Below, in pieces: positions 32,031 through 40,277 of a stretch of DNA of 42,459 bases (positions are counted from its first letter, which is position 1; each line of letters begins with the position of its first letter). Under the pieces are notes generated by a model. It was not told where the DNA came from. It made no database searches and saw only the letters and a list, made by a program, of their open reading frames with translations. The stretch covers positions 1 through 42,459 of the forward strand of contig CAJTSD010000031.1 in NCBI GenBank assembly GCA_910578795.1, written 5' to 3'. The DNA comes from an uncultured Lachnospiraceae bacterium. Lineage in GTDB: Bacteria; Bacillota; Clostridia; Lachnospirales; Lachnospiraceae. A program made the position numbers and the translations under genes.

Positions 32031-34754
32031 TTAATTTTCTTCCTGTTTCGCGCCCAGCTCTGCCTCGATTGTATGTACCGTATCCGACAAAGACACAATC
32101 GTTTCCCTGTCAAGGACTGCCGAGCTGTCCAAAACCGTTCCACATTCCTGTCCGTCGCAAAATACCTTTTTGACCGCGTATTCCCCGTAAGAAAGCTTTT
32201 GCGGATTTTTATAAACCACTTCAAATTCCTTTTGCGCAAAATGGAAACAAATCTTCGCATTTCCCTGCGCGTCAAACTGCTCCGCGCACAGCTTCGGACA
32301 TAGCACCATATCGCCAAGCGCGCCGCGCACGCCGAACACCTGTGTGACAACCGTGAGCATATACCAGCTTGCGGCACCCGTTAAATAATGGTACATTCCC
32401 CTGCCCGATCCGTTAAAATATTCCGGTATGCCCGGGTAAATCCGGCTTGTATCAAAGTTCATCGCCGCGTCCGCAAGCGTCTGCAGCGCCTTGTAGCCTT
32501 CCTTTACAAATCCGCGCTGATACAGTGCGTTCGCGTACATTACGGTCATGTGTGAAAAGACCGCCCCGTTCTCCTTCTCCCCGTACGCAAAGCCGAACAT
32601 TCTGCCCAAATCAAATTTCAGCTCCCCGAAATCCGTATTCAAACGATACCCGCCGATTTCCTTCTGATACAGATAACGATCGGCGCTCCTGCAGATTTTT
32701 TCTACTTGCTCCTTCGTCGCGGTTTCGCTCATGATTGCAAACACCTGTCCGGTCAGAAGCATACGCACGCCGTTCTCAAAATAGCCCTCCACACGCGCCT
32801 TGTTGTTGTCATAATAGCTGTTAAACCAGCCCTCGTCCTCATGCTGCGCCTGCGAAATCCACTCCGTCCTTCGGATATGCTCCGCCAGCCACTGCGCCTT
32901 ATGGTATAAATTCTGTGCCAGTTCCTTCGTCGAAACGCTTATCCGCTCCCCGCTGATGTTGTGTTGACAGCTTTGCAGATAACGTTGTAGCAGCTCCTGC
33001 TTTGCCCCAACGTCCTCGTAAAGCGCACCGTCGTCCACCAAAAGCACCTCAAGCTCCGCTAAAACCGCTATCTCCTGCCAGTCGGGCTGCTCTGACAACT
33101 GCTCCAAAAGCTGCGCAAGCTGCAGCAGGTTGCCCGCGTACGCACAGGTAAATGCCACACTTTCGCCGTTTTCTGCTGCCATATCCAACGCATCGTTCCA
33201 GTCCGCTCCGCGCAGACGGATATGATTATGCGCCCCCACCTCATAAAACGCGCACAAATGTTCTAACAGCAAATGCTCTAAAATACTGCCCTCATACACC
33301 GCGCCATTTTCGTCCTTCTGCCGCAGTCCGTACGAGGTGTCCCACGCGCTGTCCAAGCCGCCGCCGCGCTGCATCTGCCCGTCCTTAAAATACGGCGCCT
33401 GTTCCTTCAAAACCGCGGTATCTCCCGTTTGGTCAATGTATAGCTTTGTCGTCATAAACGGCCATACGCCGTGGTCCATCCACACGCGCGCAATCCCGTT
33501 TCTGTCCGCCACAAAGACGCCCTGTTCTTCTCCGATAATCGTAGCGTTGGTGCCGTCAATCCGCACGCCTCCGTAATTGTCCAAAATCATCTTCCGTACA
33601 CCGCAAGGGTCCATAATCAGAAGCGACAGGCAGTCCTGCCACAAATCGCGCCAGCCTCTTCCGCCTCTGCCATAGTCGTGGTGCGGCAGAAAAGAGCACC
33701 CGTAAATCCGCCGTAATATCGGCTGAAAGCTAATCCAGCGAAGCAGATTGTCATAGCGCACATCTCCCGTGTCATAGCGCACATTTACCTTCTGCTGCCA
33801 GTAATCGCGCGTCTTTGCAAATGCCGCCCGAACCTTCCCTTTGCTGTCATAACCGGACAGGATATGCTCGATTTCGTCCTCCTGCGCAGTCACTCCCATA
33901 ACAATGGTATACGACACACTTGCGTTTGGCTCTAAAACAATCGTCTCAAACCGCAGCCCCCCAAGCGCCTCTTTTCCTGCAAAGCACTGTCCGCCGGGAA
34001 CGCCGTCCCCATTTTGGAGAACTTTGCGCGGGTGGGTAAAGCTTCCGCCCTCGCCGATATAGTCCTGTGCAACCGGATAAAAATCCTTCGGCTTTTCCCC
34101 TGTTCCACTCACGCCGCACACAAAATACGTCAATTCATTTTTGCGGTGACCGCGCTCGTCAAACGACAGCGTCGGCTTTACATACACCCCGTAATCCGTC
34201 GTTCTGATACGGTGCAGCAGCGAAGTTACGTGCCTATGATCCCGGATATTGTCCGCACTCCTTCCATAAATGGGAATTGCGGCAATCGGCGTGATTGTCT
34301 GCGCCGTTTGCGCCATGTTGCAAAGCTCCACATGCATAAGCTCCACATTGTCCCCAAACGGCACAAACGATGTGACCTGCGCCCTTAGCTGATATTTTTC
34401 GGACTGCCTTGTAAGCGCCTGCCACATCAGCCCTGCTGTCAGTTCGCTTTTGTCCTGATTTTTCGTAAATTTCCGGCTCTCCTCCTCAGCGGACGCGCCC
34501 ACAGCAGACCATGCGCCCACGCCCTCCACATGGCACCAAAAATTGCGTCCCGAGCGGTTATTGTGCAGATTTTCCGCGCTGACAGGCTCCATTAAAAACG
34601 CATTCTGATTGGTCTTGATGTCGCCGCCCAAATTCGGGGTAAGCGCACTTTTTATCCCGTTTTCCCCCGCAACCGGAAAATACAGATAACTGTAATTTTC
34701 CGGCTGCAGCAGGAAAAACGTTCCGTTCTTATCCGTAAAATGCATTGTTTCCAT
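32031..34754 (-). CDS. GH94 glycoside phosphorylase, laminaribiose-phosphorylase-like (907 aa)
   Basis: A large GH94 member with motifs DYGRGGRGWRDLWQDCLSLL, VWPFMTTKLYIDQTGD and RLRGADWNDALDMA, the second Asp being D521. The start is the ATG at 34754, 9 nt after AGGAGG; an in-frame ATG at 34832 lacks such a site. The resulting 907 residues are close to the length of characterised laminaribiose phosphorylases (about 910) and well above cellobiose phosphorylases (about 810). I infer action on a beta-1,3-glucan disaccharide or a related substrate with modest confidence. It begins a two-gene GH94 unit upstream of the transporter operon. Confidence 0.87.
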   Translation of the reverse strand: METMHFTDKNGTFFLLQPENYSYLYFPVAGENGIKSALTPNLGGDIKTNQNAFLMEPVSAENLHNNRSGRNFWCHVEGVGAWSAVGASAEEESRKFTKNQDKSELTAGLMWQALTRQSEKYQLRAQVTSFVPFGDNVELMHVELCNMAQTAQTITPIAAIPIYGRSADNIRDHRHVTSLLHRIRTTDYGVYVKPTLSFDERGHRKNELTYFVCGVSGTGEKPKDFYPVAQDYIGEGGSFTHPRKVLQNGDGVPGGQCFAGKEALGGLRFETIVLEPNASVSYTIVMGVTAQEDEIEHILSGYDSKGKVRAAFAKTRDYWQQKVNVRYDTGDVRYDNLLRWISFQPILRRIYGCSFLPHHDYGRGGRGWRDLWQDCLSLLIMDPCGVRKMILDNYGGVRIDGTNATIIGEEQGVFVADRNGIARVWMDHGVWPFMTTKLYIDQTGDTAVLKEQAPYFKDGQMQRGGGLDSAWDTSYGLRQKDENGAVYEGSILEHLLLEHLCAFYEVGAHNHIRLRGADWNDALDMAAENGESVAFTCAYAGNLLQLAQLLEQLSEQPDWQEIAVLAELEVLLVDDGALYEDVGAKQELLQRYLQSCQHNISGERISVSTKELAQNLYHKAQWLAEHIRRTEWISQAQHEDEGWFNSYYDNNKARVEGYFENGVRMLLTGQVFAIMSETATKEQVEKICRSADRYLYQKEIGGYRLNTDFGELKFDLGRMFGFAYGEKENGAVFSHMTVMYANALYQRGFVKEGYKALQTLADAAMNFDTSRIYPGIPEYFNGSGRGMYHYLTGAASWYMLTVVTQVFGVRGALGDMVLCPKLCAEQFDAQGNAKICFHFAQKEFEVVYKNPQKLSYGEYAVKKVFCDGQECGTVLDSSAVLDRETIVSLSDTVHTIEAELGAKQEEN

Positions 34755-34921
34755 CAGTCCATACCTCCTGTAATCATTTTTAAACATTTGTTTATTGCCG
34801 CAGCAATTTTGTACCTTCATCGGTACAGGCATTCCATTTTAAGAAGTTTCTATTATCTTACTGAATTTCGAAACATGCATATATCAGATTTATGAAAAAA
34901 ATATCACATCGATGATGTAAT

Positions 34922-34933
34922 ATCATTTTCGAT
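34922..34933. promoter_or_regulatory. Weak operator-like site upstream of the GH94 pair
   Basis: ATCATTTTCGAT matches the O1/O2 core ATCGTTTTCGTA at 10 of 12 aligned bases and lies 168 bp before the 907-aa GH94 start. It is the only hint that the LacI protein might reach this operon. The 34755-35016 gap holds no gene and I cannot assign a convincing promoter in it. Confidence 0.25.
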
Positions 34934-35016
34934 TCCTTCCATCTTTCTGCCAAAGACAGGCATTTTTTTCAGAATACAAAATATCTTTAAATAAGAACGC
35001 TATAGGAAACAGCCTT

Positions 35017-35916
35017 ATGAACCTTATGAATTTTAGGAACCGAATCACGAAAAGCCGAAAATCGAAAAAGAAACAAAACACCGGTGCAGTTCAAATATCG
35101 CAGGTCAAACTCATAAAAGCGGCGCTTTTCGTGCTTCTTTTGACTGCCGCCTTCCTGATTGGCAGAGGAATTGCATATGTCCGATACGAAAAAATAAACG
35201 ACTGGATTATTCCGGCAAGCGGAAGTGTGTCCTCGGAAAACTGGGGACTTGGGTTCGGGCAGGAAGGCAGCCAGCCCACCGGAAACGCCACCGCCGTCGA
35301 ACTGCAAAAATACGACACTCACTTTGTGGGCGACAGCAACGAAAAAGTGATTTACCTCACCTTTGACGCAGGCTTTGAAAACGGCAACACACAGCCGATT
35401 TTGGACGCACTCAAAAAGCATAACGTACCCGCAACCTTTTTTGTCGTCGGACACTATTTGGAATCCGCGCCCGACCTTGTAAAACAAATGGTCGCAGACG
35501 GACACTTTGTGGGCAACCATACCTACCACCACTTGGATATGTCCTCCATTGCCTCAAAGGAATCCTTTGAAAAAGAAATGAAGGACGTGGAAACCAAATT
35601 TGCGGAAATTACGGGCAAAGAACTCGCGCATTTCTACCGCCCCCCACAGGGCAAGTACAACACCAAAAATTTGGAAATGGCAAAGGATTTGGGCTACCAC
35701 ACATTCTTTTGGAGCCTTGCCTATGTAGACTGGTATCAGGATAAACAGCCCACAAAAGACGAGGCATTCAAAAAACTGGTCGGACGTATCCACCCGGGAG
35801 CAATTGTTTTATTGCACAGCACTTCTAAGACAAACGGGGAAATTTTAGATGAACTGCTGACGAAATGGGAAGAAATGGGGTATACATTCCGGACACTGGA
35901 GGACTTTGTGAATTAA
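35017..35916 (+). CDS. Membrane-anchored polysaccharide deacetylase (PdaA-like)
   Basis: NodB-fold deacetylase acting outside the cell on peptidoglycan. The 299 residues have a basic N-terminus, one membrane helix (about 34-50, LIKAALFVLLLTAAFLIG), then the NodB domain: motif 1 LTFDAGFENGNT with D117, motif 2 GNHTYHHLDM with H168 and H172, motif 3 FYRPPQGKYN, then FFWSLAYVDWYQ and IVLLHS. Motif 1 has one Asp and AGFENG in place of the usual TFDD, which is the PdaA/delta-lactam type, where the enzyme acts on N-acetylmuramic acid in spore cortex. It is a single gene with AGGAAACA upstream of the ATG. Confidence 0.9.
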   Translation: MNLMNFRNRITKSRKSKKKQNTGAVQISQVKLIKAALFVLLLTAAFLIGRGIAYVRYEKINDWIIPASGSVSSENWGLGFGQEGSQPTGNATAVELQKYDTHFVGDSNEKVIYLTFDAGFENGNTQPILDALKKHNVPATFFVVGHYLESAPDLVKQMVADGHFVGNHTYHHLDMSSIASKESFEKEMKDVETKFAEITGKELAHFYRPPQGKYNTKNLEMAKDLGYHTFFWSLAYVDWYQDKQPTKDEAFKKLVGRIHPGAIVLLHSTSKTNGEILDELLTKWEEMGYTFRTLEDFVN

Positions 35917-35980
35917 ATATCAATTAGGTTTGCGCATATGCCCTTGTCATTCTTACATTGCCGAAAAAAAAGAACACTGT

Positions 35981-36057
35981 CTGTGATACGAAAATCAGCG
36001 GATAGGCATTTCTACGCCTATCCGCTGAACTTTCGTATGCTTACTCTTTTATCACAG
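35981..36057. terminator. Nested hairpin between convergent genes
   Basis: Core stem CAGCGGATAGGC (35996-36007) with GCCTATCCGCTG (36016-36027) is 12 bp. It is enclosed by ATACGAAA/TTTCGTAT (35986-35993, 36031-36038) and an outer pair CTGTGATA/TATCACAG (35981-35988 and 36050-36057; the first arm shares bases with the second stem). The outer arm covers the stop codon of the anti-sigma gene. A run of eight A on the plus strand at 35964-35971 would give a T-run only for the minus-strand transcript. Confidence 0.7.
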
Positions 36058-37239
36058 CTTCGGTCGGTAAACGACATACGTCACTGTTCCATCTTCATTT
36101 AAAACATAGACATCAATCACCAAATCCGCCAGTGCATTCTCCGAATAAGAATACCCTCCAATCTGATATTCTCCCGCCTTAATCTCCGGCGTAACCCAAA
36201 AGGCGCTGCCCCCCGCGGCACCGGTCTCAAATTCATAAGAACCTAAAACCATACCCTCTTTGTCAGGCGTAAGCACCATTCTCGTTGATTCCACAGGCGC
36301 CGCATACTCGTCAAGGTTATCCGGCGTCAGCTGATTCATAAACTCCTCCACCGCCAAATCCGACGCGTCCGCTTTCCCTATTTGGAACTCATACGAACCC
36401 TGCGCAGGCGTATCCCACTCGGCGCGCAGTTTCTCTAAATACGCATCTGCAGCCGAACTGTCCGCCTTGCTTTTGTCCACAGGCAGCGTAAACAGCGCAT
36501 TCACACCCTTGTAATCCGCGTTGCGGCTGATTTCTCCGCTGCCCTCGTCAAAACGGTACGCCTCCATGTCATAAAACGTCCCCGAGCTCACGCCGACATA
36601 AATCCCCTTGTCTGCAAACATCTCAATATTATCCATTTCCATCATGCGGTACATTACGCCGTCTTTTACAGCCGTCGAATAACCGCCGCCCATACTCTGT
36701 AAGCTATACTGTTTTGGGTCCAGTCCGCGGATATAGTGCGACACATATAGCGGTTCCTTATCATAATCGTCCGACGACGTGTCCGGCATCGGCGCACCGT
36801 CCGCGCGCTCAATCGCCACAACCGTATAAATTTTATTCTCCTCTACTACACCCTTGTCGTCCGTTATTATATAATCGCTGATATTTTTCCCCGCAACGCT
36901 CCCCAAAAGCGTAATGCGGTAACCGCCGCTCTCCTGCGTTTCATTGACAAGCACCGCGCCCTCGCCCGAAAACGCCTTCGCAAGCGTATCGTCATGAAAC
37001 TCCACCGCAATCTCCGCAGGACTAAAATACCGCCGCGCCGCCACAACCGTCACGGAGCCCAAAAGCACTACACATACCGCAGCGGCAACTGCCGCCGGAA
37101 TTCTTTTTTGATGTTTCATCCGTTTCCTCTCCTTTGCCCGCAAAAGAACCTGACAATTCAACTGTTCGGGAGGCACATCCGTCGGAGTCAGTGATTTTTT
37201 TAACAATTCGTCCATATCCTCTATTCTGTTCATCCGCAT
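36052..37239 (-). CDS. Probable membrane-anchored anti-sigma factor
   Basis: The 395 residues have a short cytoplasmic N-terminus (MDELLKKSLTPTDVPPEQLNCQVLLRAKERKRMKHQKR), a single membrane helix at about 48-67 (AAVAAAVCVVLLGSVTVVAA), and a large extracellular region with YSLQSMGGGYSTAVKDGVMYRMMEM resembling DUF4179-type anti-sigma partners. It overlaps the end of the ECF sigma gene by 10 bp (8 nt from the first ATG; a second ATG two codons in is possible). That coupling, plus topology, supports a role in holding the sigma factor at the membrane until a cell-envelope signal arrives. The signal is unknown. Confidence 0.82.
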   Translation of the reverse strand: MRMNRIEDMDELLKKSLTPTDVPPEQLNCQVLLRAKERKRMKHQKRIPAAVAAAVCVVLLGSVTVVAARRYFSPAEIAVEFHDDTLAKAFSGEGAVLVNETQESGGYRITLLGSVAGKNISDYIITDDKGVVEENKIYTVVAIERADGAPMPDTSSDDYDKEPLYVSHYIRGLDPKQYSLQSMGGGYSTAVKDGVMYRMMEMDNIEMFADKGIYVGVSSGTFYDMEAYRFDEGSGEISRNADYKGVNALFTLPVDKSKADSSAADAYLEKLRAEWDTPAQGSYEFQIGKADASDLAVEEFMNQLTPDNLDEYAAPVESTRMVLTPDKEGMVLGSYEFETGAAGGSAFWVTPEIKAGEYQIGGYSYSENALADLVIDVYVLNEDGTVTYVVYRPKL

Positions 37240-37766
37240 TCCGCTCCTTCCTGATTATGCGTCAGCTTACGCTGCAATATCCGTTTTGCCCGGTACAGCC
37301 TGCTTTTCACCGTACCTTCCGGCAGCCTTAACACGGACGCAATCTCCGACAGCGACAGCTCCTCCATGTAAAACAGCAGCACAGGCAGCCTGTATTTGTC
37401 CGCAAGCGACTGTACCGCACTGCGAACGATACGGCATTCCTCTCGCGCAATGACCTCCTCCTCCAAAAGCCGCGCGTCCTCAGGAATGTCCGTATCCATC
37501 TCCTCCACGGACTGCCACACGCCCACAATCCGCCTCCGTACAGACAGCTTGCGCTTTTCGTTCCGGTACAGATTGACCGCAATCCCCATCAGATAGCTCT
37601 TCGGATTCTTCGGGGTCACAAGCCTGTCCCCGATTTCATACAGTTTCAGAAACGTGTCCTGATACAAATCCTGCGCCTCCTCAAGGTTCCATGTCACCGA
37701 ACGGCAAAACGAATATAAATCCCTACCATACTCCCGTATATATTGTTCCAGTTCTTCCTGCCTCAT
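37230..37766 (-). CDS. ECF-family RNA polymerase sigma factor
   Basis: A 178-residue sigma-70 family member with only region 2 (YGRDLYSFCRSVTWNLEEAQDLYQDTFLKLYE, then NPKSYLMGIAVNLYRNEKRK) and region 4 (LPVLLFYMEELSLSEIASVLRLPEGTVKSRLYRAKRILQRKL), joined by a variable linker, as in extracytoplasmic-function factors. GGAGG lies 6 nt before the ATG. Its gene overlaps the anti-sigma gene that follows. I could not identify its target promoter with confidence. Confidence 0.92.
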   Translation of the reverse strand: MRQEELEQYIREYGRDLYSFCRSVTWNLEEAQDLYQDTFLKLYEIGDRLVTPKNPKSYLMGIAVNLYRNEKRKLSVRRRIVGVWQSVEEMDTDIPEDARLLEEEVIAREECRIVRSAVQSLADKYRLPVLLFYMEELSLSEIASVLRLPEGTVKSRLYRAKRILQRKLTHNQEGAECG

Positions 37767-37819
37767 TCATAACCTCCTGCAGCACCGGACGCCCTCATGA
37801 AAACGACCGGAAAATAGGA

Positions 37820-37863
37820 TACCCTATATCATGAAAGAATAACCCTTTCACTGATATAGGGTA
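37820..37863 (-). terminator. Hairpin between ABC-F and sigma factor genes
   Basis: A 12-bp perfect stem (TACCCTATATCA 37820-37831 with TGATATAGGGTA 37852-37863) is extended inside by TGAAAG/CTTTCA. It starts 43 nt after the ABC-F stop. No clean T-run follows on the minus strand, so termination may be partial. Confidence 0.6.
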
Positions 37864-37905
37864 ACGGGCACAAAAAAAGTTTCCTTTACGTGAATATTTT
37901 TTATT

Positions 37906-39447
37906 CTATAATTCCACAACCCGCGTCGCAATCCGCTCCTGAAAACGCACATCATGCTCTACCGCAAGCATCGTCGGCTGATATTTTAAAATCAGATTTT
38001 CAATCTGCATACGGGAAAACACGTCGATGTAGTTGAGCGGTTCGTCCCAAATATACAAATGTGCCGGTTTTAACAGGCTTGCCGCAATCAAAACCTTCTT
38101 TTTCTGCCCCTCCGAAAAGTCCTCCATCTGCTTTGTAAACTGCACCCGCTCCAAGTCAAGCTGGCGCAGAATGGCGTAAAATAAAGATTCATCAAGATTT
38201 TGCCGCTTGGCAAACGCCCTTAAATCCCCGAACAGGTGCGAGGTATCCTGATTGACATAGGAAATCGCCAGTCCTGACGCCGTCGTCAGCGTCCCCGTCT
38301 GCTGCATGGCAGTATCCGCGCTTTCCCGTCCCATACTTTGCCGCAGGATTGCTTTTATCAGGCTCGATTTCCCGCACCCGTTTTTCCCGTGCAAAAACAC
38401 CCGCTCGCCCTGACGCACCTCAAAATCCAAGTCCCGAAATACCGGATGACAAGGCGTATCGCCCGCACCGCCATACGAAATTCCGTATTCCCTCGCCGAA
38501 ACCAGCACCTCCTTGTGGTGGCACATTGGCATAAGCTTTAAGTCAGCAGGCGTCTCAATATCCTGCAAAAGCCCCTGCTTCTCTTCAATCTCGTTCGCAA
38601 TACGCTTTCGCATATTCATTACCCGTTTCTGCATTTTCTTCGTCTTTGCGCCGATATATGGTCTTGTACCATTGCCCCTGTCATGCTCTTTTATCGGATC
38701 ATACCCGATTTTCGTGCGCTCATTCTTGTCCGCCCAATCCGCGGAACGTTTTGCCATCTGCTCCAGCCGCCCGATTTCCTTTTTATGCTTTTCATTTTCC
38801 GCCTGACAAAACGCGTCCATGCGGCTCTTGTTCTCCCACCACGACGAAAAATTCCCACTCTGCACCTCAATGCCGCTGCGGTTTAACACCAGCACATGGT
38901 CAACGCACGCGTCAAGTAAATCGCGGTCATGCGACACCAGCAAAAAGCCATTCTTCTGCGCAAGATAATCCTTCACGACCTCCCGCGACTCCTGATCCAA
39001 ATGGTTGGTCGGCTCGTCAATCAGCAAAAAGTCGTTCTCCCCCGAAAACAAAACCGCAAGCAGAACTTTTGTTCTCTCTCCGTGACTCAGCGTCCCAAAC
39101 GGACGATAAAGCGCTTCCGTGTCCAACCGCAGCTTCTCAAGCTCACACAGCACACGCCAAAATTCACAATTTGGTTTTAACTCCTCATAAAATTCGACAC
39201 AGCTTTGCTGATACTGCGCCGCCGTAACCGGATACGGAAAGTAGTCAAACACGGCATTCGTGCGAATGCTTCCCTGATAATCATACTTTCCGAGCAGCAA
39301 ATTTAAAAACGTCGTCTTTCCCTTTCCGTTTCTTCCGATAAAACCCAGTTTCCAATCCGTGTCAATTAAAAACGTTACATCCTCAAAAATATTGTCAAAG
39401 CTTCCCTCGTAGTGGAAGGTGACATTCGATACACTGATTTGTGCCAT
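37906..39447 (-). CDS. Lsa-type ABC-F ribosomal protection protein
   Basis: Cytosolic twin-ATPase protein of the antibiotic-resistance ABC-F group, which dislodges lincosamides, streptogramin A and pleuromutilins from the ribosome. It has no membrane domain. The first ABC domain has Walker A GRNGKGKT (38-45), signature TLSHGERTK and LLIDEPTNHLD. The interdomain linker (about 200-310) is lysine-rich and helical. The second domain has GKNGCGKSS, DFSEGQKKK and WDEPLNYID. The opening SFDNIFEDVTFLIDTDWKLGFIGRNGKGKTTFLNLLLGKY in two blocks is highly typical of the Lsa family. The start is the ATG at 39447 after AGGAGG, giving 513 residues. A long structured leader precedes it. Confidence 0.9.
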   Translation of the reverse strand: MAQISVSNVTFHYEGSFDNIFEDVTFLIDTDWKLGFIGRNGKGKTTFLNLLLGKYDYQGSIRTNAVFDYFPYPVTAAQYQQSCVEFYEELKPNCEFWRVLCELEKLRLDTEALYRPFGTLSHGERTKVLLAVLFSGENDFLLIDEPTNHLDQESREVVKDYLAQKNGFLLVSHDRDLLDACVDHVLVLNRSGIEVQSGNFSSWWENKSRMDAFCQAENEKHKKEIGRLEQMAKRSADWADKNERTKIGYDPIKEHDRGNGTRPYIGAKTKKMQKRVMNMRKRIANEIEEKQGLLQDIETPADLKLMPMCHHKEVLVSAREYGISYGGAGDTPCHPVFRDLDFEVRQGERVFLHGKNGCGKSSLIKAILRQSMGRESADTAMQQTGTLTTASGLAISYVNQDTSHLFGDLRAFAKRQNLDESLFYAILRQLDLERVQFTKQMEDFSEGQKKKVLIAASLLKPAHLYIWDEPLNYIDVFSRMQIENLILKYQPTMLAVEHDVRFQERIATRVVEL

Positions 39448-39470
39448 ACGCGAAACGCCTCCTTTTTCCA

Positions 39471-39716
39471 CACTGCTGTTTTCCCTGTTTGCACTGTACA
39501 AAAAGAAGATTATGCATTACTGCCAAAGCAACAAAAACAGTAACGATTTTTCCACACAAAAAGAGAGGTCGTGCAGAACATAACCCACTTTTGGCAACAA
39601 GGAACCGGATAGGGAAGATTCCTTCCCTATCCGCGCGCCAAGCGTCCGTCACCAAACCGGTTTACCGGTTTGATGACATATTTCATTTGGACGCCCGTGC
39701 GCACAAAACAGCAGTG
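39471..39716 (-). promoter_or_regulatory. Structured leader of the ABC-F gene (candidate attenuator)
   Basis: Minus-strand transcript from about 39848 to 39448. The segment 39705-39716 is perfectly complementary over 12 bp to 39471-39482, which lies just upstream of the ribosome site. Inside lie nested stems GTGCGC/GCGCGC, GGACGC/GCGTCC and CCGGTTT/AAACCGG (39633-39702), an 11-bp hairpin with a four-base loop (39607-39632) and a TTACTG/CAGTAA hairpin (39517-39545). No other gene is visible in 39448-39952. Antibiotic-responsive attenuation is known for other ABC-F genes and is inferred here. Confidence 0.6.
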
Positions 39717-39763
39717 CACTAAAACACCTTACTGTCTAAAAAATCCATGTTTTCCAAAATCGG

Positions 39764-39775
39764 TTATTTCCGCAT
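39764..39775 (-). CDS. Three-codon leader peptide (Met-Arg-Lys)
   Basis: ATG CGG AAA TAA on the minus strand follows GAGAGAGGTG with 5-nt spacing, about 75 nt after the predicted transcript start and ahead of the nested hairpins. Its position and strong ribosome site suggest a sensor uORF for ribosome-stalling control of the ABC-F gene. A nine-codon frame (MDFLDSKVF) follows nearby and is less well supported. Confidence 0.5.
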   Translation of the reverse strand: MRK

Positions 39776-39854
39776 CTTTTCACCTCTCTCGTTTTTTCGT
39801 TTTATTTTGATATTCCTTATTAGCAATCCTGCGCCTGCAAGACTGACTGTGCCT

Positions 39855-39884
39855 ATTATATAGGATTGTTTCATGGTTTGTCAA
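39855..39884 (-). promoter_or_regulatory. Promoter of the ABC-F leader transcript
   Basis: On the minus strand, consensus TTGACA (39879-39884) and consensus TATAAT (39855-39860) are 18 bp apart. It is one of the strongest promoters in the window and lies more than 400 bp from the coding start, which is what points to a regulated leader. Confidence 0.75.
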
Positions 39885-39952
39885 CCGTTTTTATAATTAT
39901 AATATTATCCATTATACTTAACAGTACATTAAGCCTTTTTCTTACAGTTCCG

Positions 39953-40108
39953 TTATACCACCGCACTTTTAAACGCCTTCATCATGGCTGGCGACAGTTC
40001 CTGACAGTCTTCATCAAAAACAATCGGTGTTTTTTGCGCCTCCTCGATTTCTTTCAATTGTTCTTCTGTAGGTTTTTGCCCGTTCTCAATAGTGAATGTC
40101 CTGGTCAT
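39953..40108 (-). pseudogene. BrnA-like antitoxin, ended early by a nonsense codon
   Basis: The frame MTRTFTIENGQKPTEEQLKEIEEAQKTPIVFDEDCQELSPAMMKAFKSAVV (in blocks) fits the small antitoxin encoded with BrnT toxins, whose C-terminus usually runs on as QRNRKK-like sequence. Here the codon after AVV is TAA, and the same frame continues RNCKKKA before another stop. A single CAA to TAA change would explain this. It lacks only about eight residues, so it may still work. It overlaps the BrnT remnant by 23 nt. Confidence 0.6.
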
Positions 40109-40271
40109 AATATAGTCCCCTTTCCACATTCGTTGCAAGTCTGGCTGAAATCAGTCGAATAGTGTCTTTTCGTTCCGTAAATACCACAAACAATACATCT
40201 CCCACTTTTCCTATCGCAATATACCGATCCTCCTCAACGCTATGCTCAAAATCAAACATTTCAATTATCAT
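40086..40271 (-). pseudogene. BrnT-family toxin, 5'-truncated
   Basis: The 61 residues match the C-terminal two-thirds of BrnT ribonuclease toxins: EHSVEEDRYIAIGKVGDVLFVVFTERKDTIRLISARLATNVERGLYYDQ in blocks. About 35 N-terminal residues, including the usual FEWDxxKxxxNxxKHG catalytic region, are absent, and an in-frame stop just upstream shows they are not hidden. The break point is next to a MATE gene fragment. The toxin is presumably inactive. Confidence 0.7.
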
Positions 40272-40277
40272 TTTTTA

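Noticed and set aside
39607..39632. GGATAGGGAAG hairpin as a definite rho-independent terminator
   Set aside because: The following bases on the minus strand are GGTTCCTTGTT, which is not a proper T-run, so it is kept only as a candidate attenuator element.
39395..39655. Minus-strand 86-codon frame within the ABC-F leader
   Set aside because: It has no ribosome site, runs through strong hairpins and overlaps the ABC-F start; the leader interpretation explains the region better.
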